From contig JAODMR010000033.1 in NCBI GenBank assembly GCA_025465475.1, positions 1 through 52,418 of the forward strand: a stretch of DNA of 52,418 bases. Reading direction: 5' to 3'. A program made the position numbers and the translations under genes. The DNA is from Micrococcaceae bacterium. Its GTDB lineage: Bacteria; Actinomycetota; Actinomycetes; Actinomycetales; Micrococcaceae. Below the pieces are notes generated by a model. That model ran no database searches, was not told the DNA's origin, and saw nothing but the letters and a program-made list of their open reading frames with translations. Shown in pieces: positions 25,105 to 33,610 of the stretch. Numbering within the stretch: the first letter of the stretch is position 1; each line of letters begins with the position of its first letter.

Positions 25105-26310
25105 CTAGTGCGCGGGGGTCGGTGCGTCTCCGAAGTCGGGGATCGGCAGCCGCTCTCCGTGCTGCAGTGCCGAACGGTGCGCCACGATGCCGGGCAGGGT
25201 GTAGCGTGCCGCCACCCAGGCATTCACCGGCGGAAGGGTGCGCTTGTTCGCGGCGGTGACGAAGTCGTCCACCAGGAAGTGGTGGCTGCCTTCGTGTCCG
25301 TTCGGTGCTCCTTCAAGCTCCTGGGGCAACCGGCCGACGTCGTGGACCTTCGCATGACCCGAGATGAAGGCGGCGCGCAGGGCAGGCGCAACGTTGGCAA
25401 GGGCGGGATCGTCGGGAGACATGGTTGCATCGGTGGCCAATTCAGCCGAAATGTCGGTGACCTTTTCCTTGTCCTGCCAGACGCTGATCTCGGCGAGCTG
25501 CTCCATGCTGGCCTCGGTGCCGAAGTACCGGAACCTGGATTCGCGGATGTGGGAGGGGTAACCAACGCGTCGCATCTCGTTGATGCGCATGGCCCCGCCG
25601 TCATTGAGTTCAAACAGGGCTGTGGCGTTGGAGAAGTCGTTGTTGAACATACTGACGTCCTTGTCGAAGACCCCGTCTCCGCGGTCATCACGAACTCCGA
25701 TGCAGCTGACGCTGACGGCGTGGGACGGCAGGGCACCGAGCACTCCACCGACCGAGTGGGTCGGGTACAGCATGGGCGGGTAGCTGGCGGTGCGCTTCCA
25801 GTTTTCGCCGCCGCTGTACTGGTAGGCCTCGTAGAACCCGAGGTCCATGTCATGGACGTAATCACCCTCCGCGTAAAAGACGCGGCCGAAGGCGCCGGCA
25901 GCCTGCTTGTTGCGGGCATAGACGGTGGCCGGGTTGTAATAGCTGGTTTCCCCCATCATGTAGGTCAGCCCGGTCTCCCGGACGGCGTCGATGATGGCGG
26001 CAATCTCCTCTTCGGAAATTGCCATCGGAACGGCCGAGTACACGTGTTTCCCGGCGCGCAGCGCCCGAACGACCAGCGGACCATGGGTCCAGCGCTGCGT
26101 GAAAATTGCGACGGCGTCCACATCGGAGGCGATCAACGCATCAAAGTCCTCAACGACGCCGTCGAGGTTCTCCTGGGCAACCAGGGCCGAGGCACGCTCG
26201 GGCAGCACGTCGGTGACCACGATGCTGCTCACGCCGGGATGCAGCTTGAAGAGCTTGGCGAACTGGCCGGCAAACTGGCCGGCTCCTACAAGTCCGAGGG
26301 AAATGGGCAT
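25105..26310 (-). CDS. Gfo/Idh/MocA-family oxidoreductase
   Basis: A 401-residue NAD(P)-dependent dehydrogenase. The Rossmann motif GLVGAGQFAGQFAKLF is at the start, and GKHVYSAVPM sits at the family's conserved Lys/Pro loop. The C-terminal alpha/beta domain is typical of myo-inositol or glucose-type sugar dehydrogenases. It is encoded with the LacI regulator and divergent from a sugar importer, so it probably oxidises the imported sugar, cyclitol or glycoside. Start ATG 26310 is preceded by GAAAGGC-type sequence. Confidence 0.87.
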   Translation of the reverse strand: MPISLGLVGAGQFAGQFAKLFKLHPGVSSIVVTDVLPERASALVAQENLDGVVEDFDALIASDVDAVAIFTQRWTHGPLVVRALRAGKHVYSAVPMAISEEEIAAIIDAVRETGLTYMMGETSYYNPATVYARNKQAAGAFGRVFYAEGDYVHDMDLGFYEAYQYSGGENWKRTASYPPMLYPTHSVGGVLGALPSHAVSVSCIGVRDDRGDGVFDKDVSMFNNDFSNATALFELNDGGAMRINEMRRVGYPSHIRESRFRYFGTEASMEQLAEISVWQDKEKVTDISAELATDATMSPDDPALANVAPALRAAFISGHAKVHDVGRLPQELEGAPNGHEGSHHFLVDDFVTAANKRTLPPVNAWVAARYTLPGIVAHRSALQHGERLPIPDFGDAPTPAH

Positions 26311-26615
26311 CGGAAAGCCTTTCTGGGGGATCGGTAGTGGAACGCATCAACTGGTGAGCCAGCTCACGCCATTCCTTCCCGGGAGTATTGCACCAAAAAT
26401 CTACTCGAGTCAATAAGGGCGAATGGAACGACCATGGACAACGAATATTTGTCTGAAAAGGTGGTTGTGCTGGTTCTGCTACACGTGTAAATTCGGCGAA
26501 GACGTGTAGCTCACATCACACACCACCTGCCCATCTGGGCGGCTCGTGGTGCACCCGTCCGGCCTCCTCCGGCTTTCCGGAGGAGGCGGAATCAACCCTC
26601 AAGTAAGGATTGACG
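26311..26615. other. Divergent intergenic region between the oxidoreductase and the sugar importer
   Basis: 305 bases with no gene. The first third is ordinary; ACTCGAGT (26403-26410) is a small palindrome with a CG centre, as LacI-type operators often have. The stronger candidate control site is listed separately at 26465-26509. AAGGATTGACG at 26606-26615 is the ribosome site for the SBP. Confidence 0.5.
26465..26509 (+). promoter_or_regulatory. Candidate promoter with LacI-type operator
   Basis: TTGTGC (26465-26470), a 17-base spacer and TAAATT (26488-26493) form a plausible promoter. The palindrome TACACGTGTA (26480-26489) overlaps the -10 side. CTACACGT at 26479 and ACGTGTAG at 26502-26509 form a second, wider inverted repeat. 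A CG-centred palindrome on top of a promoter is what a LacI-family repressor site looks like. The assignment to the adjacent LacI protein is inference. Confidence 0.4.
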
Positions 26616-27881
26616 ATGAAGTCACGATGGACTCTGCTGGCCGCTGGCGCGGTCATTTCCCTTTCCCTGGCCGGTTGCGGCGCTTCCGGCGATGCTGGCA
26701 GCAGCAGCGAGGGAGACGGCAGTATCGAAGTGCAGACAGGGCTCGCAGTGGACTCCAAGCTGCTCGGCACCCTCAAGGAAGTGACCAACAGCTTCCAGCA
26801 GGCCAACCCCAACGTGAAGATCAACCTGGTGCCCTCCACCACCACCTACGAAAAGGACATGAAGGTCCGGCTCGCCTCGGGCAACGTCCCTGACATCTGG
26901 TGGACCCACGGCTGGTCGCGTGACCGCTACAGCAAGTTCCTGTTGCCCTTGCAGAATGAAGCCTGGGCAGCGAACTTCAATCCTGCCTTGAGTGACGCCA
27001 TGAAGGACGACGCCGGCGCCTTCTACGCCCTGCCCATTGATACCGACATCGCCGGCATCATCTACAACAAGGATGTGCTGGACAAGGCAGGCGTCAACAT
27101 CGCGGACATCAAGACCTGGGACGACTTCGACTCAGCAGCCGCCGCGGTCAAAGCCCAGGGCATCACGCCCATCACGGTCTCCGGCAAGGCCAACGGACCG
27201 GCGGGAAACCTCACCGACTGGATCGCCCCGGGCGCCTTTTCCAAGGACGAATTGGCGCAGCTGAAGAAGGGCACCTTCGTAGGGGACAAGTACAAGACGG
27301 TGCTGGACCTGGTGGCCAAATGGCGGGACCAGGGATATTTCAACCCGGATTACGCTTCAGCAGCCACCACTGACATGGATCACGCACTCGCCCAGGGCCA
27401 GGCAGCTTTCATCTTCAGCCAGAACAATCGGGTCAACAACGCCCTGCAGTACAGCCCGAACGCCCACCTCGGGTACATGCCGATTCCATCCCTGACCGGG
27501 GGCTCGGGCTACCTGGTGGGTGGCGAGATGAACGCCTACGGCATCTCCAAGACCAGCGCACACGCCGAGGATGCCAAGAAGTTCCTGGCCTACCTGGCCG
27601 AACCGGCCAACGAGTCCAAACTGGCCCAGTCAGCCGGATCCGCTCCCGGCCTCACCAACGCCACGCCGAACATGGGTGCCCTGCAGGCCAGCTATGACCA
27701 GTGGATGACCCAGGCCAAAACCACCCTTGTGCCGTATTTCGACCGGGTATACCTGCCCAACGGCATGTGGAACACAGTGGTCACCACCACGGACTCCGTC
27801 ATCACCAAGCAATCAAGCGTGGACGCGGCCCTGGGCCAGGTTGAAAGCGACTTCAAGAGCCTTTACGGGCAAGGCAAGTAA
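26616..27881 (+). CDS. Sugar ABC transporter substrate-binding lipoprotein
   Basis: A 421-residue family-1 extracellular solute-binding protein. The signal peptide ends in the lipobox LAGC (Cys22). PDIWWTHGW and ALPIDTDIAGIIYNKDVLDKAG are typical of carbohydrate-binding members such as MalE/UgpB relatives. The ATG at 26616 follows AAGGATTGACG; the TTG at 26610 is less likely. It feeds the two permeases encoded next. The sugar is unknown. A hairpin follows the gene. Confidence 0.9.
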   Translation: MKSRWTLLAAGAVISLSLAGCGASGDAGSSSEGDGSIEVQTGLAVDSKLLGTLKEVTNSFQQANPNVKINLVPSTTTYEKDMKVRLASGNVPDIWWTHGWSRDRYSKFLLPLQNEAWAANFNPALSDAMKDDAGAFYALPIDTDIAGIIYNKDVLDKAGVNIADIKTWDDFDSAAAAVKAQGITPITVSGKANGPAGNLTDWIAPGAFSKDELAQLKKGTFVGDKYKTVLDLVAKWRDQGYFNPDYASAATTDMDHALAQGQAAFIFSQNNRVNNALQYSPNAHLGYMPIPSLTGGSGYLVGGEMNAYGISKTSAHAEDAKKFLAYLAEPANESKLAQSAGSAPGLTNATPNMGALQASYDQWMTQAKTTLVPYFDRVYLPNGMWNTVVTTTDSVITKQSSVDAALGQVESDFKSLYGQGK

Positions 27882-27893
27882 CACTTCATCAAC

Positions 27894-27925
27894 GCCGGGA
27901 GGGACGCAATGCCGTTCCTCCCGGC
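27894..27925 (+). terminator. Intercistronic hairpin between SBP and permease genes
   Basis: GCCGGGAGG (27894-27902) pairs with CCTCCCGGC (27917-27925), with extra pairs inside and a loop of about ten bases. There is no T run, so a processing/partial-termination element is more likely than a full stop. It would raise the amount of binding protein relative to permeases, as REP elements do in maltose operons. Confidence 0.6.
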
Positions 27926-27953
27926 ACAGCAGTTACGACCCAGGAGAACCGAC

Positions 27954-28892
27954 GTGGCCGAAACCGTCATCACCAAACCGAGCCCTCTTCCCGCCACCAA
28001 ACCACCCCAGCCGGCCGGCCGTCGCCGCCGCAGGGGCGGACTGGTCAACCTGCTCTACGTGCCCGCCCTGCTGTTGTTCGCCGTCTTCACCGTGTATCCG
28101 CTGATCAGCGGCGTTGGACTGTCCTTCACCAACTGGGACGGGTACAGCCCCGAGAAGGCCATGGTGGGACTGGCCAACTACACCCGCCTGTTCTCCGACG
28201 ACACCTTCCGCATGGTCCTGATCAACACGGTGGTCTACGGTCTGGGCAGCACCATCTTCCAGCAGGTATTCGGGCTCGGACTGGCTATGGCTTTGGACCG
28301 GCCCCTCCGGGGCAGGGGCGCCGCCCGTGCCATCATCTATCTGCCCGTCCTGGTCTCCCCGGTCATCATGGGCACCATGTATTACCTCCTGTTCGGCTAC
28401 AACAACGGTGCCTTCAACGACGTCGTCACCTTCTTTGGTATGGATCGGGTGGCGTGGCTCAGCAACTCCACCGCCTCCATCGCCATCATCGTGGCAGTCA
28501 ACACACTCCAGTTCGTGGGCATCTCGATGATCATCTACCTGGCCGGGCTGCAGTCCATCCCGTCCGAGTACTACGAAGCCTCCATGCTGGACGGTGCACG
28601 AGGATGGAAACAGTTCACCAACATCACGCTGCCGCTGCTGCAGCCCGCCTTCGCCACCAGCATCGTGCTGAACCTGATCGGCGGCCTGAAACTGTTCGAC
28701 GTGATCAAGGTGATGACCGGGGGTGGCCCTGGCTACTCCACCAACTCCGTCTCCACGCTCATCGGCGTGGTCTACTTCGACAACCAAAGCGCCGGCTATG
28801 CCTCCGCCATGGGGGTCGTCCTCTTCCTCATGATTGTCCTGTTCACCCTGGTCCTGAACTCCCTGCTTAACCGCCGTCGCCTGGAGGCATGA
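27954..28892 (+). CDS. Sugar ABC transporter permease, MalF/UgpA-like
   Basis: A 312-residue permease with six predicted helices and the EAA loop YYEASMLDGARGWKQFTNITLP. GGPGYSTNSV near the end is typical of MalF/UgpA-type subunits. The N-terminus is a short Pro/Arg-rich cytoplasmic tail. Start: GTG 27954, with AGGAG seven bases upstream. An ATG at 27909 in frame is rejected because it lies in the hairpin and its extension includes an unusual TTA codon. The stop overlaps the next start. Confidence 0.88.
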   Translation: MAETVITKPSPLPATKPPQPAGRRRRRGGLVNLLYVPALLLFAVFTVYPLISGVGLSFTNWDGYSPEKAMVGLANYTRLFSDDTFRMVLINTVVYGLGSTIFQQVFGLGLAMALDRPLRGRGAARAIIYLPVLVSPVIMGTMYYLLFGYNNGAFNDVVTFFGMDRVAWLSNSTASIAIIVAVNTLQFVGISMIIYLAGLQSIPSEYYEASMLDGARGWKQFTNITLPLLQPAFATSIVLNLIGGLKLFDVIKVMTGGGPGYSTNSVSTLIGVVYFDNQSAGYASAMGVVLFLMIVLFTLVLNSLLNRRRLEA

Positions 28893-29719
28893 TGCACCTG
28901 TCCACCAACCGCCTGTTCAACGCCGTGGTGGGTGTGGTCCTGCTGCTGGCCGCGCTCATCCAACTGGTGCCCTTCTACGTGGCCGTCACCACGGCGTTCA
29001 AGCCGGTGACCGATCTGTCCTCCCAGCTGGTACCACCGCACGAACTGTTCCTCGGCAATTTCCTCACCGCCCTCAACCAGGGCAACATCCTGCGGGCCGT
29101 CGGCAACAGCATCCTGATCACCGTCATCTCCACGGTCCTGGTCTGCCTCCTCGGGTCGATGGCGGCCTATCCGCTGGCCCGCCGGCTGACAGCCGTCAAC
29201 AAGACCGTGTCACTGGTGATCGTCGGGCTCATCATGGTTCCACCGCTGAGCATCCTGGTTCCGTTGTACACGATGATGAACCAGCTGCATGCCATCAACA
29301 GCTACTGGGGTGTGATCGCCGTGATGGTGACAGGGCACCTTCCACTGGCGATCTTCCTGTACTCGGCCTTTATGCGCTCACTGCCGCTATCCATCGAAGA
29401 AGCAGCCACCGTGGATGGCGCCAACATGCTGCAGATCCTGTTCCGCATCATCTTCCCCGTGCTCAAGCCGGTTACCGCACCGGTGATCATCCTGTCCGGA
29501 GTCTCCATCTGGAACGAGTTCTCGCTCTCCGGCTACCTTCTCGCCAAGCCCAGTGTGCAGACCATCGCCCCGGCCATCGGCTCCTTCTTCTCCCAGCAGA
29601 GCAGCAACCTTGGAGCTGCGGCGGCCGCCTCCTTGATCGCCGTCATCCCGGTCCTGGTTGCCTACCTGTTCCTGCAGAAGTACTTCATCAAGGGCATGGT
29701 GGCCGGCGCCGAAAAGTAG
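28889..29719 (+). CDS. Sugar ABC transporter permease, MalG/UgpE-like
   Basis: A 276-residue permease with the family start (LIQLVPFYVAVTTAFKP) and the EAA loop IEEAATVDGANMLQILFRIIFP. It overlaps the partner permease by four bases with GGAGG just upstream; ATG 28892 is an alternative start one codon on. No ATPase gene follows, so the importer must use an ATPase encoded elsewhere, such as an MsmK-like shared subunit. Confidence 0.88.
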   Translation: MMHLSTNRLFNAVVGVVLLLAALIQLVPFYVAVTTAFKPVTDLSSQLVPPHELFLGNFLTALNQGNILRAVGNSILITVISTVLVCLLGSMAAYPLARRLTAVNKTVSLVIVGLIMVPPLSILVPLYTMMNQLHAINSYWGVIAVMVTGHLPLAIFLYSAFMRSLPLSIEEAATVDGANMLQILFRIIFPVLKPVTAPVIILSGVSIWNEFSLSGYLLAKPSVQTIAPAIGSFFSQQSSNLGAAAAASLIAVIPVLVAYLFLQKYFIKGMVAGAEK

Positions 29720-29745
29720 CAGGCACCGGGGTTGGTTCGGGGTGG

Positions 29746-29872
29746 GACGGGAGGCCGGGCTCCGTTACGGGGCCGCCGGAGGCGGTGGTGGGGCCGCCGG
29801 GCGGTGGTGGGGGCGCCGGAGGTGGTGCGGGGACGGGAGGCGGTGCGGGGACGGGAGGCCAGGCTCCGTTAC
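29746..29872. repeat. G-rich degenerate repeats flanked by a duplicated 23-bp block
   Basis: The block GACGGGAGGCCGGGCTCCG plus TTAC (29746-29768) returns with one change at 29850-29872, where it overlaps the stop of the oxidase gene. Between them lie tandem units of the type GCCGGAGGCGGTGGTGGGG. Several runs of three to five G on one strand could form quadruplex structure. It separates the convergent permease and oxidase genes. Confidence 0.75.
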
Positions 29873-30990
29873 TCCTGCCAGCCGAACGGGATCAGGGCCG
29901 GCACGGGCTTCCGGCCAAGCACCAGGTCGGCGAGGAGGTCCCCGGCGTATGGGCCCATGGTCAGCCCCGACGCCCCGAAGCCCGCGTTGACGAACAAGCC
30001 CTCAACCCCCGGCACCTGGCCCAGCACGGGCAGTCCCCGTCCTGCTGCAGGCCGCAACCCCACCCGCGTTTCCAGGACCGCTGCGGAGGCCAGACCGGGT
30101 GCGATCTGCAGGGCGTTGTTGAGGATCTGCTGCTGGCCGCCGGCAGTCACAACGGTGTCGAACCCGCTGCCCGTTTCCCGCGTCGCTCCAACCACCACGC
30201 GGGAATCGTCGAACGGCACCAGGTAGGAGCTGGAAACCGGGTGCACGCTGGGCCAGGCAGACGTGTCGACTCCCGGCAGGTGCAAATGCATGATCTGGCC
30301 CTTCTGCGGCACCACGTCCAGGTCCACGCGCAGCGGCCTCAACAGGTCCCGCGTCCAGGCGCCGGCGGCAACAATGACCGCCTCCGCCGGCAGGTCGCCG
30401 TCGTCCGTGGTGACCTGCACGCCGTCCCTCCCCTGCTGCAACTTCGCGGGCCCGGACAGGATCGAGGCGCCGTGGGAGCGGGCGCCGGCCAACAGCGCGC
30501 TGCGGAGGGCCCGACCGTCCACCCGTGCGCCGCCGGGAATCTGGAGTGCGGTGAGGTCCGTCGCCAAGGGCGGGAACAGTGCCCGTGCCGCCGCATTGTC
30601 CAGTTGGCGGACGGCTCCCATCGACGGCGCCGAGTCCGCCCGTGCTGAGAGGCGCGCCAGCACGCCGTCGAGCACCTCCGGGTCCCGGTTGACTACCAGC
30701 GCCCCTGTGCGCCGGTAGCCCATGTCGGTGACACCGGCGTGGGCGAGGTGTCCAGCGAGTTCGGGAAAGAATTCCGCTCCCGCCGCGTAGAGCCGGTAGA
30801 GCGCGCCGTCCGTTGACGTGCTCCACGGTTGGATGATTCCCGCTCCGGCCGCCGTCGCCCTGCCCGGCTGGTCCAGATCGATAAGTGTAACGAGCGCGCC
30901 CTTGCGGGCCAGGGCAAAGGCTGTTGCGGCGCCGGCCACTCCGCCGCCGACGACGGTGACGCGATACCGGTTGGAGGAAGGGCCGGGCAT
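29869..30990 (-). CDS. FAD-dependent oxidoreductase, DAO family
   Basis: A 373-residue flavoprotein. The dinucleotide motif VTVVGGGVAGAATAFALARKG is at the N-terminus, GRATAAGAGIIQPW follows, and the C-terminal GLFVNAGFGASGLTMGPYAG closes the FAD site. This is the D-amino-acid oxidase / glycine oxidase / sarcosine dehydrogenase fold, which oxidises amines or amino acids. Start ATG 30990; the frame upstream covers the VOC gene end and is rejected. It follows the VOC gene by 13 bases and is probably co-transcribed with it. Confidence 0.85.
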   Translation of the reverse strand: MPGPSSNRYRVTVVGGGVAGAATAFALARKGALVTLIDLDQPGRATAAGAGIIQPWSTSTDGALYRLYAAGAEFFPELAGHLAHAGVTDMGYRRTGALVVNRDPEVLDGVLARLSARADSAPSMGAVRQLDNAAARALFPPLATDLTALQIPGGARVDGRALRSALLAGARSHGASILSGPAKLQQGRDGVQVTTDDGDLPAEAVIVAAGAWTRDLLRPLRVDLDVVPQKGQIMHLHLPGVDTSAWPSVHPVSSSYLVPFDDSRVVVGATRETGSGFDTVVTAGGQQQILNNALQIAPGLASAAVLETRVGLRPAAGRGLPVLGQVPGVEGLFVNAGFGASGLTMGPYAGDLLADLVLGRKPVPALIPFGWQE

Positions 30991-31003
30991 GAAGGCCTTT
31001 CGG

Positions 31004-31381
31004 TCAGGTGTTCTCCAGGACACTCAACACGTTACCGGCCGGGTCCTTGAACCAGGCGATGGCCGGGCCGCTTTCCCCGCGGACGACGCCCTTGTCGTTG
31101 GCGGGCATCTCCGGGTACCGCTCGAACGTCACGCCGCGCTTGCTGAGCTCGTCCACTGCGTCGTCAACGTTGGGGACCGAAAAATTGAGGATTGTGAATG
31201 ACGCCGGCTGGTGGGCTTCACCCTTCGGGTACACCAACACGGCTGCGCCGCCGCCCAGGTGAAGGTGCAGCATTCCGTTCTCCTCCTCAACCTTGAGGCC
31301 CAGGGTGCCGGAGTAGAAGTCCTTGGCTTTGCTGATGTCGTCCACCGAAAAGCCGCTGAATGCCTGAGTGTTTTCGAACAT
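31004..31381 (-). CDS. VOC-family (glyoxalase/bleomycin-resistance-like) protein
   Basis: A 125-residue single VOC module (two beta-alpha-beta-beta-beta repeats). Landmarks are [22 protein letters not shown] and [17 protein letters not shown], the latter being the usual C-terminal Glu metal-ligand segment. VOC proteins include glyoxalases, dioxygenases and drug-binding proteins; nothing here separates these. It precedes the DAO gene on the same strand. Confidence 0.87.
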   Translation of the reverse strand: MFENTQAFSGFSVDDISKAKDFYSGTLGLKVEEENGMLHLHLGGGAAVLVYPKGEAHQPASFTILNFSVPNVDDAVDELSKRGVTFERYPEMPANDKGVVRGESGPAIAWFKDPAGNVLSVLENT

Positions 31382-31640
31382 GACTCTCTCCTGCCTTCGC
31401 CCTTGAAGCTGATGGCACCAACCTACTCAGGATCGGGTTCTCGGCAAGGGCGCAATAGTAGCCGGGACCTCACCCGGGAGGTATGAGAGGTTTTGCATCG
31501 GGAAAACTTAAGGCTAGATGTTCCCCCCATCATGCGCACGGGAACTCAAGGAAAGGGCTTGGGGTCACACGCCGAACCGGATTGAAATGGGTGTTAGCAT
31601 GACGTCGGCGCGCTCGCGCCCTTTTCGTTTTGGGGGAAAC

Positions 31641-32549
31641 ATGTTCGACAACTTAGGTGGTTCAAGCGCGCTCAAAAGAAGGTGGCGACCAACTCCTTCA
31701 TTTTGGATCATGTCAGTTGTTCTCCTGCTTCTGATACTGCTTTTCGCAATATCAGCGGGGGTCGGCGGGGTCCTGATGATCGTTGGCATTGTGGCTGGCC
31801 TGAGTGGCCTATACGCGTTTATCTTCGGTCGACGATCATGGGCAGGCATCCCACGACGCAAGGTCGCCGCCATTGTTGTTGGGGCGGGTCTACTGCTGTT
31901 CATTGCCGGACCTCTGTTTGCGATGGCAACCGGAATGCCAGTGAAAACACAGACGAAATCCCAAGCCGCCCAAACAACGACTTCTACGGTTTCAGCTTCA
32001 GCAACGCCGTCTGCCCGTGCGACGCCAACGGCGACTCCGACAGCAACCCCAACACCTACTCCTCAAGCAATAGCAAATACTGCCTGCACGTCGGCAGGAG
32101 CATTCAAGACTGCGGCAAGCATCACCTACGTTTGTACGGGGGATGACCGTGATCTCCTCGTATGGATGGATGAGGATCATTCAAAGCAGGTCCTGGCAGC
32201 AAGAAACGCTGAGGCTGAAAGGGCCGCCGCGGCACAGGCTGCCGCGGACAAAGCTGCAGCAGACCAAGCCGCAGCAGACCAAGCCGCGGCCGCGGATGCA
32301 GCCGCAATCCGGGCGGCCGAACAAGCCCAGGCCGACCAAGTAGCCGCCGCTCAAGCAGCTGAACAGCAGGCGGCTCAGCAAGCGGCTCAGCAGGCAGCGC
32401 AGCAACCTGTTGCGCCGCCAGCAAGCATCTATTACAAAAACTGTGCGGAAGCTAGGGCCGCCGGGGCGGCGCCAGTCTACGCGGGCTCTCCGGGCTACGG
32501 CCGTCATCTTGACAGGGATGGCGACGGTATTGGTTGCGACAAAGGGTGA
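31641..32549 (+). CDS. Membrane protein with C-terminal excalibur calcium-binding domain
   Basis: A 302-residue protein. Helices at about 22-62 (two close segments) and 75-97 are followed by a Thr/Pro linker (about 112-144, ATPTATPTPTP). A small Cys-containing domain (Cys149, Cys165) comes next, then an Ala/Gln/Asp-rich helical stalk (188-258, repeats of AAADQAAA type). The excalibur domain (264-302) ends in DRDGDGIGCD, whose Asp residues form the DxDxDGxxCE-like calcium loop. The stalk and domain would face outward. Start ATG 31641 has GGGGGAAAC directly upstream; earlier in-frame starts lack such a site. Function unknown. Confidence 0.8.
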   Translation: MFDNLGGSSALKRRWRPTPSFWIMSVVLLLLILLFAISAGVGGVLMIVGIVAGLSGLYAFIFGRRSWAGIPRRKVAAIVVGAGLLLFIAGPLFAMATGMPVKTQTKSQAAQTTTSTVSASATPSARATPTATPTATPTPTPQAIANTACTSAGAFKTAASITYVCTGDDRDLLVWMDEDHSKQVLAARNAEAERAAAAQAAADKAAADQAAADQAAAADAAAIRAAEQAQADQVAAAQAAEQQAAQQAAQQAAQQPVAPPASIYYKNCAEARAAGAAPVYAGSPGYGRHLDRDGDGIGCDKG

Positions 32550-32583
32550 TCGGGCGCGCATAACGACTCCCAGCTAGGGTCAC

Positions 32584-32624
32584 AAAGAGTGGGCGCTCAC
32601 CCGTAGGTGGGCGCCCACTCTTTT
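32584..32624. terminator. Bidirectional Rho-independent terminator
   Basis: AAAGAGTGGGCGC (584-596 of the 32-kb block) pairs with GCGCCCACTCTTTT (32611-32624), with a short GC-rich loop. It has an A run on one side and a T run on the other. It sits between the convergent excalibur and thioesterase genes. Confidence 0.85.
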
Positions 32625-32638
32625 ACCGGGCGGGAGTG

Positions 32639-33610
32639 TCAAAAGGAGATTTCGCCCGCCAACTCCAGGCTCGGCATGGCGTTGCGCATGGTGGTGAGCT
32701 TGGCCGCATGCTCGTTCAGACGGATATCCTCTTCGGTTGCCGGCACATAGGTCGGCACCTCAAGTGGCCGGCCGTCGTCGTCGAGCGCCACGAATACGCT
32801 GAGGCACTGCGCGGACAACTCCATCACCGGGTTCCGTGGATCGCCGGAGCGAACCCGCAGGCCGATGTGCATGCTGGTGCGGCCGGTCATCAGCAGCCGG
32901 GCTTCGATCTCCAGGATGTGCCCGATCGGGATGGGACGGTGGAAGTGGATTCCGCCGGCATAGACGGCGACGGCATGGGCTTTGCTCCAGCCGGCCGCAC
33001 ACGCATAGGCGGTCTCGTCGATCCACGCCATCACCGTGCCGCCATGGGTGCGGCCGCTCCAGTTCACGTCGGTTGGCGCAGACAAAAAGCGGAAGGTCAT
33101 GTGCGGTGCGGACCCCGCCCCTGTCCATTCCTGCCGGGCCATCTCCGCCTTGATCTCAGCGCGAAGGGGCACCCGGTCCCGGGCTGCTGCCTGCAGCCGG
33201 ACCTCGCCCTCCGTTCCTGGAACCCAGGACGGCACCTGCGCCGACGCGCCGTCCTGCCCCACGGCGACGAAGACCAGGATGCACTCTGTGGCCTTTTCGT
33301 AGTGGGCAGCCCGGGGATCGGCAGCAAGCACTGTGACCAGGATGTGCATGCTGGATCGGCCGGTGTAGAGCAGTTTCGCGTGCACCTCCACCAGGCTTCC
33401 GGCGGGAATTCTCCGGTTGAACCGCACATTCCCGACGTAGGCAGTGACACAATTTTCACCGCTCCAGCCGACCGCACATGCGTAGCCGGCCTTGTCGATC
33501 CACTCCAGCACCCGTCCTGCCTGCACGGTTCCACCGGTGGCGGCGACGTCGGTTGGAGCGGCAAGGAAGCGGAGCACGATGGAGTCGCGGCGTCCGGCGG
33601 TGGAGGGCAT
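32639..33610 (-). CDS. Acyl-CoA thioesterase with two hotdog domains
   Basis: A 323-residue protein with two related hotdog modules of about 150 residues. Each has GxxxxWID-x-A-Y-A-C-A-x-G-W-S (residues near 35-50 and 205-220), followed by the FxRxIPxG strand and TGRxSMHI. This is the BFIT/YciA-like layout of enzymes that hydrolyse acyl-CoAs in the cytoplasm. The Asp in each WID is the likely catalytic residue. Start ATG 33610 (MPSTAGRR) has AAAGG six bases upstream of it; the ATG two codons earlier is too close to that site. Confidence 0.85.
   Translation of the reverse strand: MPSTAGRRDSIVLRFLAAPTDVAATGGTVQAGRVLEWIDKAGYACAVGWSGENCVTAYVGNVRFNRRIPAGSLVEVHAKLLYTGRSSMHILVTVLAADPRAAHYEKATECILVFVAVGQDGASAQVPSWVPGTEGEVRLQAAARDRVPLRAEIKAEMARQEWTGAGSAPHMTFRFLSAPTDVNWSGRTHGGTVMAWIDETAYACAAGWSKAHAVAVYAGGIHFHRPIPIGHILEIEARLLMTGRTSMHIGLRVRSGDPRNPVMELSAQCLSVFVALDDDGRPLEVPTYVPATEEDIRLNEHAAKLTTMRNAMPSLELAGEISF

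Noticed and set aside
27909-27953. ATG 27909 as start of the sugar permease
   Set aside because: It lies in the intercistronic hairpin, and GTG 27954 has a better placed AGGAG.
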